Below, piece after piece: positions 1-12,998 of a stretch of 64,000 nt of DNA. Numbering within the stretch: the stretch's first letter is position 1; every line of letters begins with the position of its first letter. Below the pieces are notes generated by a model. The model saw only the letters and a program-made list of their open reading frames with translations, did not search any database and had not been told where the DNA came from. The stretch is from Sporothrix humicola. Taxonomy: Eukaryota; Ascomycota; Sordariomycetes; Ophiostomatales; Ophiostomataceae. The stretch is from assembly GCA_021396245.1 (NCBI GenBank), contig WNYE01000042.1, positions 248,001 to 312,000 of the forward strand, read 5' to 3'. A program made the translations under genes and the position numbers.

Positions 1-126
1 GAGGCAAGGGCGATCGGCGAAATGGCGGCAGCTGCGAGGGAGGCATTGGATCGTCGTGAGCAGCAGCAGGAGAAGGAGCGCACCTTCCCAGACGACTGGA
101 TGCAGCCCAGGCAAAAGGCAAGATAG
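1..126 (+). CDS. 3' end of an unrecognised protein gene (partial)
   Basis: Frame 1 is open from the first base of the window to a TAG at 124-126 and encodes 41 residues. The segment is alanine-, arginine- and glutamate-rich (helical, charged) and ends in a short tail containing FPDDWMQP. The charged composition and clean stop followed by AT-richer, pyrimidine-tract DNA suggest the last exon of a gene that begins before the window. I do not recognise the family. Too little is present to assign a function, and it could also be a chance open frame. Confidence 0.5.
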   Translation, partial: EARAIGEMAAAAREALDRREQQQEKERTFPDDWMQPRQKAR

Positions 127-3100
127 AGTGCATCGTGCCTCCAGATTCCCCCGACTTCTCTTTCTCCTCTTGTTTCTCAAAACCCAACAAACTCTCTGTG
201 GGAATGCTCTCTTCATTGTTACCATTGTCGTCGCCCCCTCTTTCGCCCTTTCGCTCTTTGCACATCGTCCGTTGTCTGTTTTTAATTACCCTCCTTTTCA
301 GCCTTTCACCCACGTCCGGCCACGCAATTTTACCGGCCGGCTCTCCAGTGATATATCAGACAGTCTATTACGTCTTAAGGTCTGGAAAATGCAATATAGC
401 AGACGATACGACGGCAGACACGCCCTATTGAGTTTCGCGCCAACGTGTACGGAGTATTCTACGACAATAATATCGACGATATCTGAATATACAAGTTTTC
501 GTATCCGAGGTGCAAACGGCAAGGCCGTGGCTAGCAAACAGAATTTGACAGCCTACCGCTCCCGTGTCTTGGCTGTGCCGCTCTTTGTGCAAGTTTCAGA
601 GATTTTCCTATTATTTTTCCTTCTTTCTCGAAGCGATCGAAGCTTTCGAATTGTTCGAAATCTCCCGCGCACTCTCGACTCGCCGCTCTCCGGAGGTCAA
701 GTGGCAAAATTACGGGGCGAAATAATAAAAAAGAAACAAAAGAAGGAAAAGAAGGAGGTGAGAGCGACAAACAACCACGAAAAGACGCCCTTGACGCCCC
801 CAAAGACCAATCAACCGTGAGAAATTTTTTGGAAGCGAATCGACAGGGAACAGAGGCCAGACCGGCCAAAGAGGACTGCGAGAGCCACCATCCAGTTGAG
901 CCAGTGCCCAACTGCACCCACCGTGCACCCACCCAGCACCACAGTATCCAGCCCAGACTCCACCGGCATTGCCCTCAAAACCGACCTAATAACTCGACGG
1001 CAGGTCGCCATCCCCATTACGGTCTAGTGCTGCCCTGGAGGAGCCAGCATTCTGAGCCCGACCTTCCTTATCAAGGTTAAAAGGCTTGTTCAATTTTCGC
1101 GCTTGGGGGATGCGCAACTGGGGCTCTGCCACTCTGGAGAGGAGACAAGCTGGGAAAATGCAGGAGAGGCCTGTCGATTGCAGCTCTTCGTATCTTTTGC
1201 CTTGCTGGGCCGCCTTATTCCTCCCGTATCTAGCACCTGTACGGAGGTAACGGAGTATCTAGTATCTAGATCAGCGTGCTATCGCACCACAGGCGCGGGT
1301 CCTCCTTGTCTCCTCTCCAAACGACCTCCTTCAAATCGCTGACCAACAGCCATCCTTTTCATCCCAAGAAGAAAAACGAGGCAGGCCAATGGCCATGCAA
1401 GAGGGTGGTTTTTCCTGTCTTCATGACGAGGTAGCACCCTCGGTCCCCGGATCCAAGCTGACGAAACGGCCAGGAAGGGAAAGTGGTGTAGGGAGGGAGC
1501 ACACCTCACATGGGCGATCTTGAACGTTCTCGGGGGTGTTCCGGGGGAAACAACGGTCTTTTCGTGCATCACGCAGCGGGCGTTTCTCAAGATGGCAGGA
1601 GAAAACGCAGAGGAAGACGACACTGCTCCCAATCAAGAGGGTGGATGACAATGGACGACGATAGAGAATGGAGATGGAGAATGCGACTACGACCACCCAA
1701 TGCAAGTGCTATGTACAAATGCCGGCCCTCGACACCGATCATGAGAAGAGCCTTTTATTCGTACGACATGAGATGCTACTCAGAATGGCTAGTGTCTAAA
1801 TGCAGTACGAGACCGTACTCGTCCAGGGAGCCATGGCCAGGCTGCCTACAGGCAATATCCTGAAAAACGACACCTCTCGTGAACGGCTAAACCGACGCCG
1901 CATGCGGTTGTCGTGACACGCTGTTGCGATGAGTGGTCAGACTGAGTGGTCGAAAAGTGCAAAACAAAAATCCAGCCGTCCTATCTGTGAGTCTGCCTAT
2001 CGGCCACCGTACAGTGTACTTCCGGACGTCGAGGGCGATATTTCATATTTCTGACAGCATCGCCCGACCCGGCGGCTTGGTTCTGCACTCAACGGCCTCT
2101 CGACCATTTCCCTGCCAAGGCTGTAAAGAGAAGAAGAATCTGGAGATCCGAGACAAGAAAAGAACTCATCTAATTGCGCGCTAGAAGCATCAGACGATTC
2201 CATCCCCAAAACGGTGGCTTGCCACGCATATCAATGATATAAGGACAGAGCAATACTGGGCATATCAGTTATATTGATACGTCGTGTCTTAGTAGGACAC
2301 TTCTGGTGTTCCTTTATCTTGCCAAACACGGAGTTGTTGACGAGGCAAGTACTTTTCTGTTACTCACAACAACTTCCACGCGAGTACGAAATATTACGTG
2401 GTTATACAAGTACAAGGAGTTGTACTATCTGGATACAATATGCAGTGTCCTATGAGATGCTCTTTCACGCCTACTGACAGGGGCTGAGGGCCTGTTGTTC
2501 AACGGGTGTGCTATGTGGAAAAGAGTCAACGAAACCCAGGGTGTGACACACCACGTTGATACACCACATTGATAAGAAAAAGGGCAAGTCAAGGCGGGGG
2601 TTCACATGGAGGCAGGATTGTCATTTTCCACAGTGCAGCAAACGGAGCAAGTGCATACATGTGCGTTTCTTGAAATTCGAATAAATGCATGGGGGGAAGG
2701 GGGGGGCAGTTTGCGTTTCCTAGTTGCTTTCTTTTTCGTTTTGTGTTTGAATTCTATCCCCCATCCCGAACGTCCAGCCTTCTGCCAGTAAAAGGGAGAA
2801 GGGGAAATGCAGAAGAAAGGGGCACGAGCGTAGCTTTGGTCTTTCTGTGTTTCTGTGTCTTGACCATCTGGAGACAACGATCCCTTGGAGAACGTTAGGG
2901 CTTTGGAACACAGGCTCCCGTGCAGGCTACTTGGTGTTATGTACGGGTATTAAACAGATCTTCCAAAATATTCTCGAGCGCGTTCGAAAACCAGTTCACA
3001 GAGTACAAAGTAGTACACGAGACGGCCGAAATGAGGCCAGAAACACATCCGCGCCCAGAGATCCCAACGTTGAGCCTCTGTGTATCAAAACAACATACTT

Positions 3101-4444
3101 GGCAACACACCTTCTTTTGCCCTTCTCTTCTTCATTTCCTTTTTTTGGTCCTGTTTCGTTCTGCCTCCGTGTGGCCAGCAAAATAAGCATAATTGCCCCC
3201 ATCGTGCGCCGACTGTAGCGCCAACCTCCCGGATGCTTGGCAAAAATTGGATACGGCGACATTGTTTACAGGCAGTGTCTGTATTTGACATCTACGTGTG
3301 GCTTACCATTCCTTTAACTTGCTCACGACGCATACACTCCCACGGCGGGTTTTAAGACGAAAGAAAACCCCGTGCGTCGTTGAATGTCGCAAGCCCGGCT
3401 CGTCATCCGTAAGCAGGGCTCTCTGTTTGCATATATGGTGAGAGCGATGTCACTGCAATGTGAGATGAACCTGCTGCAGGCAAAGGGCAGCTTCTGGATG
3501 CAACCTTTCTCGCTCTCGCTCATGCTCATGGCCGCCAAGTGGATGTACGGAGCACGACGACTTCGGTTGTGTTTCTTTGTCGTAAGTTAGCCCAACTTTG
3601 AAGCACAATAAGGCATCATGCTTCCATGGACAGCATCCTTCCGTCCTGTTATCGTGTCTTGGTTCTTTCGTCTTGAATTTTTGACCATCTTTGGCCATTT
3701 TTGAAACACGTTCGGGGGCACGGCTGCCCCCGGCCAAAGAGCTCCGGACGAGAGCCCCAAGATGTGGCCCTGGCCATAAGTATGTGCAAGGCCAAGTGAG
3801 AGGCATCATGGATACGACGCTGGCAGGTATTGGGGGCTGCTTCCCCGCAAGTATGTTCAGAGAAAAAAGTGCACAGGTACGTCGTACACATGCATATAAA
3901 GAAGAATTTCAAAGAAAGTCAACAAATAGGCCCGGCTCTTGACTTCCGGCTTTTTTTTTGTTGTTTTTTTCTTACTTTGTTGTCGTTCATCCATTTTCCT
4001 CTTCTATTGTTTGAATTTCACATCTTCACGGCACATCTGTCAGAAATACTCAGGTCGCCGACTTAAAGTCTTGGAGTCTCGCAGTTTCCATGAGCACCCA
4101 GTAAAAAAAGTGCAAAGACCTCCACCCCTTGTCCCAAAGACAGCAAGAGATCGCGTCTGTGCGAATCCGTGCGCGGCCGGGGGACAAAAAAGACAGGCAG
4201 ACAAGCAGTAGCGAAACGGCAAGGAAAAGAACAGAAAAGGACAGAAAAATACAAAAAAGTGCAAAAAAGGGCTGTCATTTTTTACACATCTGTTGTCGGT
4301 TTTCTGGTACGCCCTCCTTCGAGATCCCTGTCGCTGTTACACTGAGTCTCTTCTCTTCTGTGCGTTTTGCAGTTTGGAGCGGTCCATTCAAAGTGCATTT
4401 ACGGAGGAAAGAACAAGTCAAATAACAAGATGCAGCTGCACCCC

Positions 4445-4487
4445 GTTTTCTGTTTTCCGTTTTCCGTTTTCCGTTTTCCGTTTTCCG
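4445..4487. repeat. 7-bp tandem repeat, (GTTTTCC)x6
   Basis: Six consecutive 7-bp units, the first with one substitution (GTTTTCT), followed by a seventh G. It lies in gene-free DNA and is a simple microsatellite; no function is implied. Confidence 0.9.
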
Positions 4488-4741
4488 TGCTCCGCACTCG
4501 GTAAGATGTTGCATTTTGGACCTCAAAAATGATACAACTTGCCTCTTGGGCCCTTGTTTTGCACATGTCTTTGTTGGGGAAGTTTTATGGCTTGCAGTAC
4601 GAATGGCAGGTGTTTCTTTTTCGTCCCGGCATTTGTATTTTGTGGTTTGTTGTACGTCGTATGCAAACAATTAAATAACCATAATTGGATGTTTTCTGTT
4701 TTGATTTATTGTTCCCCTTTATTTTTTTGAATTAGTTTACG

Positions 4742-4765
4742 TTTTTTTTTTTTTTTTTTTTTTTT
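4742..4765. repeat. T24 homopolymer
   Basis: An uninterrupted run of 24 T, about 400 bp beyond the stop codon of the minus-strand ubiquitin hydrolase. It could be a relic of a reverse-transcribed poly(A) tail, but I see no recognisable retroelement beside it. Confidence 0.85.
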
Positions 4766-5166
4766 GATCTTGCCTCCTTTATGAATTTTTTTTAATGATA
4801 AAATAATAAATACATAAACAAACTTGGAATGGATATCGTCCTAAAAATGCCTCCTTTGACGACCTTGCACATTGGCAGACTGCCTGAACCAACAAGACAC
4901 ATCGTGATAATGAATAATTTTTATACAATTGTATTTTTATAGCACGGGTACGACTGGATAGCGCAGCCCGCGCGTTCGTGACGCCATAATGACACAAAAC
5001 GTAGATAGCATAAAGACAAAAACAATGAACAGTAAGCAAAAAATGAAAGAGTAACCACAATAAGCACAAAAAACTCCCGAGCATGCGAACCGTTAACCCA
5101 CCCCCTTTCCTATCCTCTATCCTCGAGCAGTGCTTCGAACAATTCTTCAAAATGACCTGTCGTGCC

Positions 5167-8100
5167 CTAGTCGTCCATCTTGTTGTCTTCGTCGTCACTC
5201 ACGTGGATGTCGACGGCATTGTCCGATGCATCGTCCACGCCATTGTCTGACAGCGTGATGTTGTGGACGAGCCCGCCGCTGGCCTTACTGTCTGACTTGC
5301 GCGCCCAAACTTGCTGCTGGATATCCTCCATGTTGGCCTGCGTCAGCATATCGGGCGGCGGCGGTTGCGGCGACTCAGAGCCGTCTCTTCGTACGGGCAC
5401 AGCATTCGACAGGAACGAGAGGTCGACGTCCTGGTGGTCGGCAGTGCCGAGGCTCATGAGGTCCGGGTCGCGGCTGTCTGAGCCTGTGGCCGTGGCAGCG
5501 TCGCCGAGCTCGAGTTCGTCGACGTCGGCACCGGCGGAGCCAGGGGAGTTGTGGTTGCCGCCAACGCCCGTATCAGAGGGTCCGAAGCTCCACGCCTGCT
5601 GTGTCCATGACCCGCTCTCCTGGTGGCTTCTATTGTTCTGCTTGCCTCCGAGGAAGTAGTCGTCCAGCTCGATAGACTTGCGGAGCTCATTATCGCTGCG
5701 GTTGCTGTTGGACTTGTCGCCAAAGTTGAGGAATCCGCCCGTCGCCGAGCTGGTGGCGGCATAATCGTCGTCCAGGTCGTTCAACGATGACTTCCAGTTC
5801 TTACTGGGCTGAACTGACGGGCCGTAGGGAGGCAGGTAGTCCGGGTCGTTGTCATCGTCATCGTCATCAGCCGTAGCCGGGCTGCTCAGACGCGCTTTGC
5901 CACTGTTGGCGTCGAGAGTCAAGGAGCTGGTTCCACTGCTAGCCAAACCAGGACTTGCGCGATGCCGGCGACCCGCTTCGGCTCCTTTCGAGGCGCTCGA
6001 CGACCCAGTTAAGGAGGAGCCGGTGCCGAGACGCCGACCTTCCCCCGACTCGGACTCGTCGTCGGAGGTGGCCGTTTCTTGCCTGTATCTTTCGTCGATT
6101 TTGGCGAATCGCGGACCACCAAGCGGCACATCAGACCGCCGGCGGTAGAACAGCAGGTACGCCGCGGCAGACACGACGCGAGCCGGGTCGCTGACCTTGG
6201 AAACAGACGAGTCTATTTGTTTGTTAGTATTGTGTTGTTGAAAAGTAACAAAATCAGACACCACATTTAAGGGGGTGGTGATACGTACCATTATACTCAT
6301 ACCACTGGTGGTCGATAAAGTTCTTGGCAAAGGCCGTGTAGTGGCCGCCGCCGAGGCCGCCCCAATGGTCGTCGACACCAATCAGGTCATAAATCTCTTC
6401 CTTGCCGGTCTGGCGATCCAGCACCCGCTTGGTGATGTCCAGGCCCTCGACCGGGAAGTCGACCCGCATATCCAGCTTGTCGCGGCGCCATCCACTAGAA
6501 CTGAACCGCTTCAAATGAACAACCAGGATATCGGGCGTCTTCCACAGATCGAACTTCTTGCTGGCACGGCGGTGCTCCTTGCAGCGCGGGCAGTACCACA
6601 TGTCGTTTTCAGACAGAATCTCCTCGCGCTCAAACTCGTCGAGGCACTCGTCGAGTGTCAGGCCACGCTTCTTACGGCTAATACGGTTACGTTTCTTCTC
6701 CTGCAGCTCGGGGTCGTCGACAACGGGGATCGGGTCCTCATATGTCGGCTCGCCACGCATCTCGTCATCTGGGCCCTCCTTGCCATATACGGCATCCCAG
6801 CCCTCGGCGCTCCAGTCAACCATGATACCTTCACCCAGACGGATCAGCGGGGCGCTGTTGGCAGGGACCGTGGCCGACGCAGAAGAGGACGAAACCGGGG
6901 GCGTCGCAGCGTTGTCATTGTCATTGTCGTCGTTGTTACCCTGACTGGTCCCCTCGTCGTCGGCCTCAACAGACGCCAGACGGGCAGGACGGCCAGCAGA
7001 CGACTGGGGAAGACGCTGGCGGCGCTTAACACCCTTCGGGCCACGCGCCTTGTATTGCTTCAGCGCTCTACGCCGGGCAGGGCCACTCTTAGGGAGATCA
7101 GCTTGGTGGCTACGCATGCCAATGGGCGGCGGGACGGCCGAGTCCTCGTCGTCGGACTCGTCTGCCATGCGGGTCACTTCGGATGAGTGGGCATTGTCAT
7201 CGGCAGGCGACGAGGCATCGCCCGGGCTGCTGCCCTCGTTGTCTGTCCCGGCTGAGCTCTCCCAGGGTCCAGGGCTGTCCATGTCACGGTCGGCGGATGG
7301 CCGCTTGGGCAGTGCAGGCTGCGGCGCACGGGAACGAAGGCTAGGGTATGGCTTCTCGTCCGATGAGCCTGACCACTTTATAGGGATAAGGTTGCTTGTG
7401 TCGTCGTAGTAGCCCATCTGGAACAGGTTCTGAAGCTCGCCTGCCAAGAACATGCTGGGATCCGTGACCCATCTTGGCCGGTGGCGGTTGAACTTGTAGA
7501 GGATCTTGGACGCAGCGTCGTCTTTCGATTCGGCTGTGGCCTCGACAGCGCCGGCATCCTTCATGGTCACATCGACCATGTCGTCCTCGCCTTCGACAGA
7601 CTTGGCAATGACCTTGCTATCGCCGCCAGACTCGACATCCGAGGCACTGGTGACGACCAGGTCGTTGTCGGTGGCGTCCGTGGCATCGTCAGCATTGCTC
7701 GTCTTACTGCTTCCATCGGCACTAGTGTTTGTGCTTGTGCTCGTGCTTGCGCTCGGCGCCTGGGTCGGGTGCTCTGCCTTGGAGAAATAGGCCCAGGTAG
7801 AGTACGACGCCACCTTTTCGAGAACCTTGCGGCGGATGACATCCTCGTTACGGGCCTCCTCCGGGGTCACGACAATGAAGTGGGGCGGGCAGGCGAGGCC
7901 GCTGGACTTTGTGAAGCGGCGGCGATGGCCAGGGTCGAAGCGGTGGATGACGGGGACAAGCAGGCTCTTGGCCATGGGGTTTTCCCAAGAAGGGATTTCG
8001 GGCTCGGGATCATCGAAAATGAGCATCGACCGTGGCTTCTTCCGTGGCATCTTGCTGCCACTGTTGTTGGTTGGCGTGCGCTCCACCTCGTAGACCAGCA

Positions 8101-11071
8101 CCGAGTCGTTGGCGGCCATTTCTTCCGAGACACACTCGAAATCGTCGTAAACACGGATAATGTTGTCACGGAGTTCTTCTGCGGCCACGAGGCAGTCTGA
8201 CGGAACGCCGACGCGGACGCTGATGAAGTCCTTGAACGAGTGCACGCTGCTGGTCTTATCAAGCTCGACATTGAGGTACACAGGGCGGTCGTTGAGGGGG
8301 ATAAACCGGATCGTCTTGGACCACACATTCTGGATGGGCAGTGGCAGCGTCAAGTTGGTGAAAGGGTCAAAGGTGATGCTGACTTTCTCGCACACGGGGC
8401 AGATCAACGTAGATTTGTACATGCCCGTGAACAGGTCGGCAATGATGGAGTCGTCGCGCCGTTTTGTAATGTCCCAGACCTTCTCGGCCATCTCCCGGAT
8501 GGCGGCGGGATTGTTAATCATCTCGTCGGTTGAGTCGGGCTTCTCAATGTACGGCTTCTTCTTGACACGGCTCAGATCTTCCTGGAGACCATCGAGCAGG
8601 AAGCCGAGGAACTCTTGCGAGTCCTGTTGGCCGTAGCCAGCGAAAGCAGGTGCATACCGTCCTATGGTAGACTTGAACTGGCGCGGCGCAACGGACATGG
8701 GGACGTTTTCTCTAAAAATCTCCTCCAACAGGTACGCATAGGCGTTGGCGACGTTGCCGCCGTGGCCGAGCGGGTTGGAGTGGTTTGTCTCAGCCTCGTT
8801 CTCGTGGACAAGGAAGTACTTGGTGAGCTCCTCGACGCTGCGGAGACACTGCAGGGCCGCGTTCATGTAGCAGGTGTTGCCGAGGTTGCCGAGGCCGACG
8901 CAGCCCATAGTGCGGCCGGACTTGTGCTTTGTTCGGCCCCGTGTCACAGGCCCGGCATGGCTGGGGCTGCTACGGCCGCTGCTGGCTGCTGTGCTGTTTG
9001 CACCGCCGGTTCTGGCGGCGGATGTGTTTGCAAGGTTGCCGACGGCCGACGCAACATGGCCACCGCCAGACTTGCCCTTGTCCTTGCCGCCAGTCTTGGG
9101 GTTGTATGTGGACACCCAGAGATTACGCTCGACGTTTTCGTCAAGAACAATGGTCTGGTCGACGGTGAGTGAGATGAAGGCAAGAGTCTGGCGGCCGTTG
9201 TACTTCTTGTCGTGTGTTAGGTCCTTGATCTGAGAGAGCTGCTCACGCTCGACATTGGGTTGCAGCTTCATGAAATCAGTGACTTCCAGCAGCATCTTGG
9301 ACCACGAGTCTTGCGGGTTTGACACGGCACCGGCACCCTTACCGGCTAGCCGCGGAGAGTCGGGCGGGGTTGACAGAGATGGGATGAGAGACGAAGCAGC
9401 CGTCGTGGGCGTGGCGGTCCCCGAGGGAGCTCCTGCGGCCAGTTTCCGTGGTACGCTCCACACGCGAACATTGCGTTCAATGGGGATGTGCATGAGAGTC
9501 TTGGCTTTGCGAAGAAAGCCCTGGATGTTGTAGTTGCTGGTGCACATGATGACGGGCGCTGCTTGGGCGACATCAGGGACCTCCTTCGTGTGAGGAATGG
9601 TGCTGATGGCAGACCACAGACGGTGCAGCGTGAAGACTGGCGGGTGCAGCTCGTATTGCACATTGGGAATCATGGAGTTGGGCGCCGTGTTGTGCGCATA
9701 ACGGATGATGGGCAGCTGGCCGTCGGCCACGCCGTGCCACGAGACAAGGAGATCCCAAGCCTTTTTGGAGAAGTATTCAAAGTCCTCCTGGCTGGTGCCG
9801 GCCTTTAACCGCACGGCCTTTTCACCGTCAATGTCTTGAACAATGCCATCTGCAATGTCGGCGTTGTCGACGGGGCCAAGAGTACCCTGGGGTGCCTCCT
9901 TTGCGGCCTTGGCTGCGTCGCCGCTACCAAGAGCCTGCGCGCGTGCAAGCCAGCGGCGTGACACGAGGTATGCGGCGGTACCCTCCTCCAGCTCTCCCGT
10001 ATTGAATTCCTTGACCAGCTTTTCGATGGTCTGTATTTGCTCCTCGATCGGGGGTGCGTCGGCTGTGGGTTGTGTGTCTGCTGTGGTCTTGACGTGGGCC
10101 TTTTCACCAGGCGCAACGTCTGGGTCTGTGCTGGCGTTTGCCATGTCGACGTCGACGTCTTCTCCCTTGGTGTCTGCACGCAACGGCGAGGAGGAGTTGG
10201 GCTGTGAAGGGGTAGGTTGTTCGATGGTATCGGATGCGTCCTCCATGTTGGAAGCTGTGCGTTTCAGCGGCGAGCTCGATCGTTGGAAAGTCGGGTCGTT
10301 GGCGCCGCTCATAATTATGGCGCGGTGGGAGACAGGGACGAGCGGAGACTGGCTGCGCTCGTGAGACCGCTGGTGCGTGGCGTGGCGGCGAGAGTGGATG
10401 GAGGAGAGCCGGGGATGGAGAGATGTCGAAGATGAAGAAGAGGCGTTTCGGTGTTTCTGGATCTTGCGGCGGTGTTGGCTGATGGTGTCAGCAGCGGCCA
10501 AAGACGCAGTCGTCGAAGAAGAAGTTGAAGGCAGGGCAGAGGCGGTGGCGGCGGCTGCTCGGCGCGTTGCTAGACGGCCACTCCTGGTGCTCCTGGTGCT
10601 CCTGGTGGTCTTGGAGTTGTTCTTGGTCAGCGTGGCACGGGCGCTGTTAGTGTTAGTGGCGAGATTAGTAGTGGTAGGCGGCGGGCTTGACGTGTGGGAA
10701 GCGGCGTCGAATCCGTCGGCGTCAGCGTCGGGGGTGCTTGTCTCGCTGTCGTCGTTGATGTCGTGGACGTAGCCGAGCCTGGCAGCTCGCGAGGGCGGCA
10801 GAGGAGTCGAGCCGGCACGGCTGTAGGTAGGAGTAGTCGGGCCAGAAGAGGCGGCGTCGGAAGCGACTGAGAAGGAAAACGTGGGGTTCAGGTCGCTGCT
10901 GTTGCCGTCGTCGTCGTCGTCGTCGTCGTCGTTGTTGTCGTCTGCCCCGGAGGATGAAGTCTCACTGCCGCTGTTTTCGTCCTCTAGGGGAGCTTCGTCG
11001 TCGTCGTCGATCTCCTCCCTTTCCGTCGACGGGAGAATGGGCTGCAGCTGATAGCCGTTGTCGTTATGCAA
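5167..11071 (-). CDS. UBP12: ubiquitin carboxyl-terminal hydrolase, Ubp12/USP4-15 type (DUSP + USP)
   Basis: A cysteine-protease deubiquitinase removing ubiquitin from protein conjugates in cytosol and nucleus. Two exons: 6289-11071 and 5167-6212, joined across a 76-nt intron (donor GTACGT at 6288, acceptor TAG ending 6213). The join restores the USP C-terminal signature WYEYND-SSV. The product is 1942 residues. A DUSP-like segment lies near residues 425-540. The Cys box GNTCYMNAALQC has the nucleophile Cys734, and the His box GGGHYTAF has His1577. A long acidic insertion splits the catalytic domain, as in Ubp12, and two CxxC pairs (CPVC, CPRC) look like the zinc ribbon of the fingers. Residues 1-253 are low-complexity Ser/Thr/Asp, partly encoded by GTC/GAC triplet runs. 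Met254 (ATG at 10312) is an equally reasonable start, giving 1689 residues. The family call is firm; the Ubp12 orthology is inferred from domain order. Confidence 0.93.
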
Positions 11072-12998
11072 ATCGACGGATTCGAGGTCCTTTTGCTTCT
11101 GTCGTCGGGTCTGCCGCGTGGTGACGGGGCGGTGAGAGGCGGCGGGAAGGGGCAGCTGGTGTTGCGGGGAGTGCTGCTCGTGTGGTTCGCCGGCGGGTTG
11201 ATGGATTTGTGGGCGGGCGTGGTGCTTGTCGTCGCCTCTTCTCGACGGGCGTGCAATCTTGCGTTTCTTTAGGGAAGACGTGGTGAAGGTGAGCTGCCCG
11301 GGCAGCTCGAGGCAGAACGGCTATGAATAAAGGCAGATTTGGACGGGTCAAGAGGAAGGAAGAGGCGGGCGCAAGATGGGGCAAATGAAAAAAAAAAAAA
11401 AAAGAAAACGGGGAGGGAGACAAGGAGCAGGAAGAGATTCCGAACGGCCGTGGCGGTGATGGAACACAAACAGTGTCTTTACCATTGAAAAACAACGGAT
11501 TGGGCGTTTTTCCCTCTTAGTGCCGTTTTTTCTCCCCCTTCGTTCCCTGCTCTTTCCCGCGATTTTAGCACGGTGAATTTTTTAACAGCTTTTTCGGCAA
11601 CGTCACAGTCGTTCTTTCTCGAAGTTGTTGTAATTGATACATGTGCAGATAGTTCTTTCCTCAGATCGAAGAACCGAGATGTTGTACTGGCAACACCTGA
11701 TTCTCTCTTTCCTTCTGTATCTTGCTCTCCTCTATCGCTCTTTCCCCTCTTTCAGCCTGGTAGGATATTTCCGTCACTGCTGCTTGCCATGGAAGTGTAA
11801 GTTTTCTTCTAGGGCCGCAGATCCCTGTATCTTAGTTCTTTTCGGCAGGATAGGGCGCTGAACTGGCACAGCCCGTGCCTTCTGTAGTTTGGCATTTTAG
11901 AGATCTTGACATGTTGAAGGGAGAGACCAAAGCACCGGACCCGGCAGAGACAATGAATCAACAACAGTGTTTATCGCTGAGGGAGAGGCCCGTCGGCAGA
12001 GGTCAATCAAGGGAGAGACCACCTGGCCGGGAACGAGTATACAGTCAGTGTTCAATGTTTATTGAGGCCTGTTATTGCTGGGCGTTTTTGCATTGACGAT
12101 ATGTGCTTTGCTCCTTCCCAGTTTGCGAATACGAAAGCTACGATGCAGCCCTTTCCCTCGCCAATTAAAACTCGAATTATTGATCTTCCCAAATACTGGG
12201 TGTGCTTGGAAAAGTTTTAATTGATAGTGAATGTCTAAAAAAAGATAACGAAAAAAATTCTGAACTGCACCAGGGCATGTAAAAAACTTTTAGAGTCTGC
12301 AGGCCGATCCGCCGGCGTTTACATCAAGGAGGGGTGGTGGACTTTTGGTGGAGGACTTTACTCTCTATGATTTATTGTGGGCCCTTCAAATTCAAAGGAA
12401 AGAGAGGGGCAGCTAATGAAGACACAGAAGAGTGAACGAAAAGAGGATGGAGCTGTTCGAGAATGTAATAAATTTTCTGGTTAAAATGATTGCACAAAAC
12501 GGGCTTCAGACGACATATCCAAAAGGCTGACTGACAGGCAGGTTCCTGATACGAGTCTTGCCTTTTGCCTCTGGTTCCTGGACTGACCGAGGGGCTCTTA
12601 GATGCAGCGGGCTTAGCTGAGCGACTGGCGCGGCGTTTCTTTCCTTGCCAAAAAGTTTGCCTGCAGAGCAGCACGTCCGGGAACTGACCGCCTTTGTCTA
12701 GTTGCCATGATTCACCCCGTCCTTCTGATTTACAAGTGATATATACACAGAAGGCCTCAATCTGCCTCGACATGTCATTGCCACATCTAGGGTGGTTATG
12801 CACTCAGCATGGGCTTTCTCCATGGCAAAATCAAGTTGACCATACAAGACATATTGAAGATGAACGGGGACCGTAACAAAAAACAAATGCATCAATTGAT
12901 CTAAAACCCAAAACATCCAACTAAAACATCTAACCCGTATCTTGATCTGTCCCTTTGTCACGTAAACGTAAACACCACCCTTTCCTGCCCCCATTTGC
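11072..12998. other. intergenic region between UBP12 promoter and STE23 3' end
   Basis: Both flanking genes are on the minus strand, so this holds the promoter and 5' leader of the ubiquitin hydrolase (near 11072-11600, with a purine-rich A tract at about 11388-11404) and the 3' UTR of the metallopeptidase. Short imperfect direct repeats (GGGAGAGACC at about 11930 and 12010) occur near 11920-12070. I see no supportable gene. Confidence 0.6.

Larger units (their letters stand above)
127..5166. other. gene-free intergenic DNA, about 5 kb
   Basis: No reading frame here has codon composition, length or motifs of a convincing gene on either strand; the open frames are short and pyrimidine- or purine-biased. 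It should contain the 3' UTR of the gene ending at 126 and of the ubiquitin hydrolase ending at 5167. Landmarks are a (GTTTTCC) tandem array at 4445-4487, a 24-nt T tract at 4742-4765, two TACGTCGTA sites (3878-3886, 4653-4661) and two ACGGAGTA sites (449-456, 1250-1257). Confidence 0.6.

Noticed and set aside
7481..8200. A 239-codon plus-strand frame opposite the ubiquitin hydrolase.
   Set aside because: It is a shadow of the GC-rich coding strand; the minus-strand frame carries the catalytic domain.
11920..12070. Short direct repeats (GGGAGAGACC and similar).
   Set aside because: Too short and imperfect to be an element; no spacer regularity, so not a CRISPR-like or transposon end.
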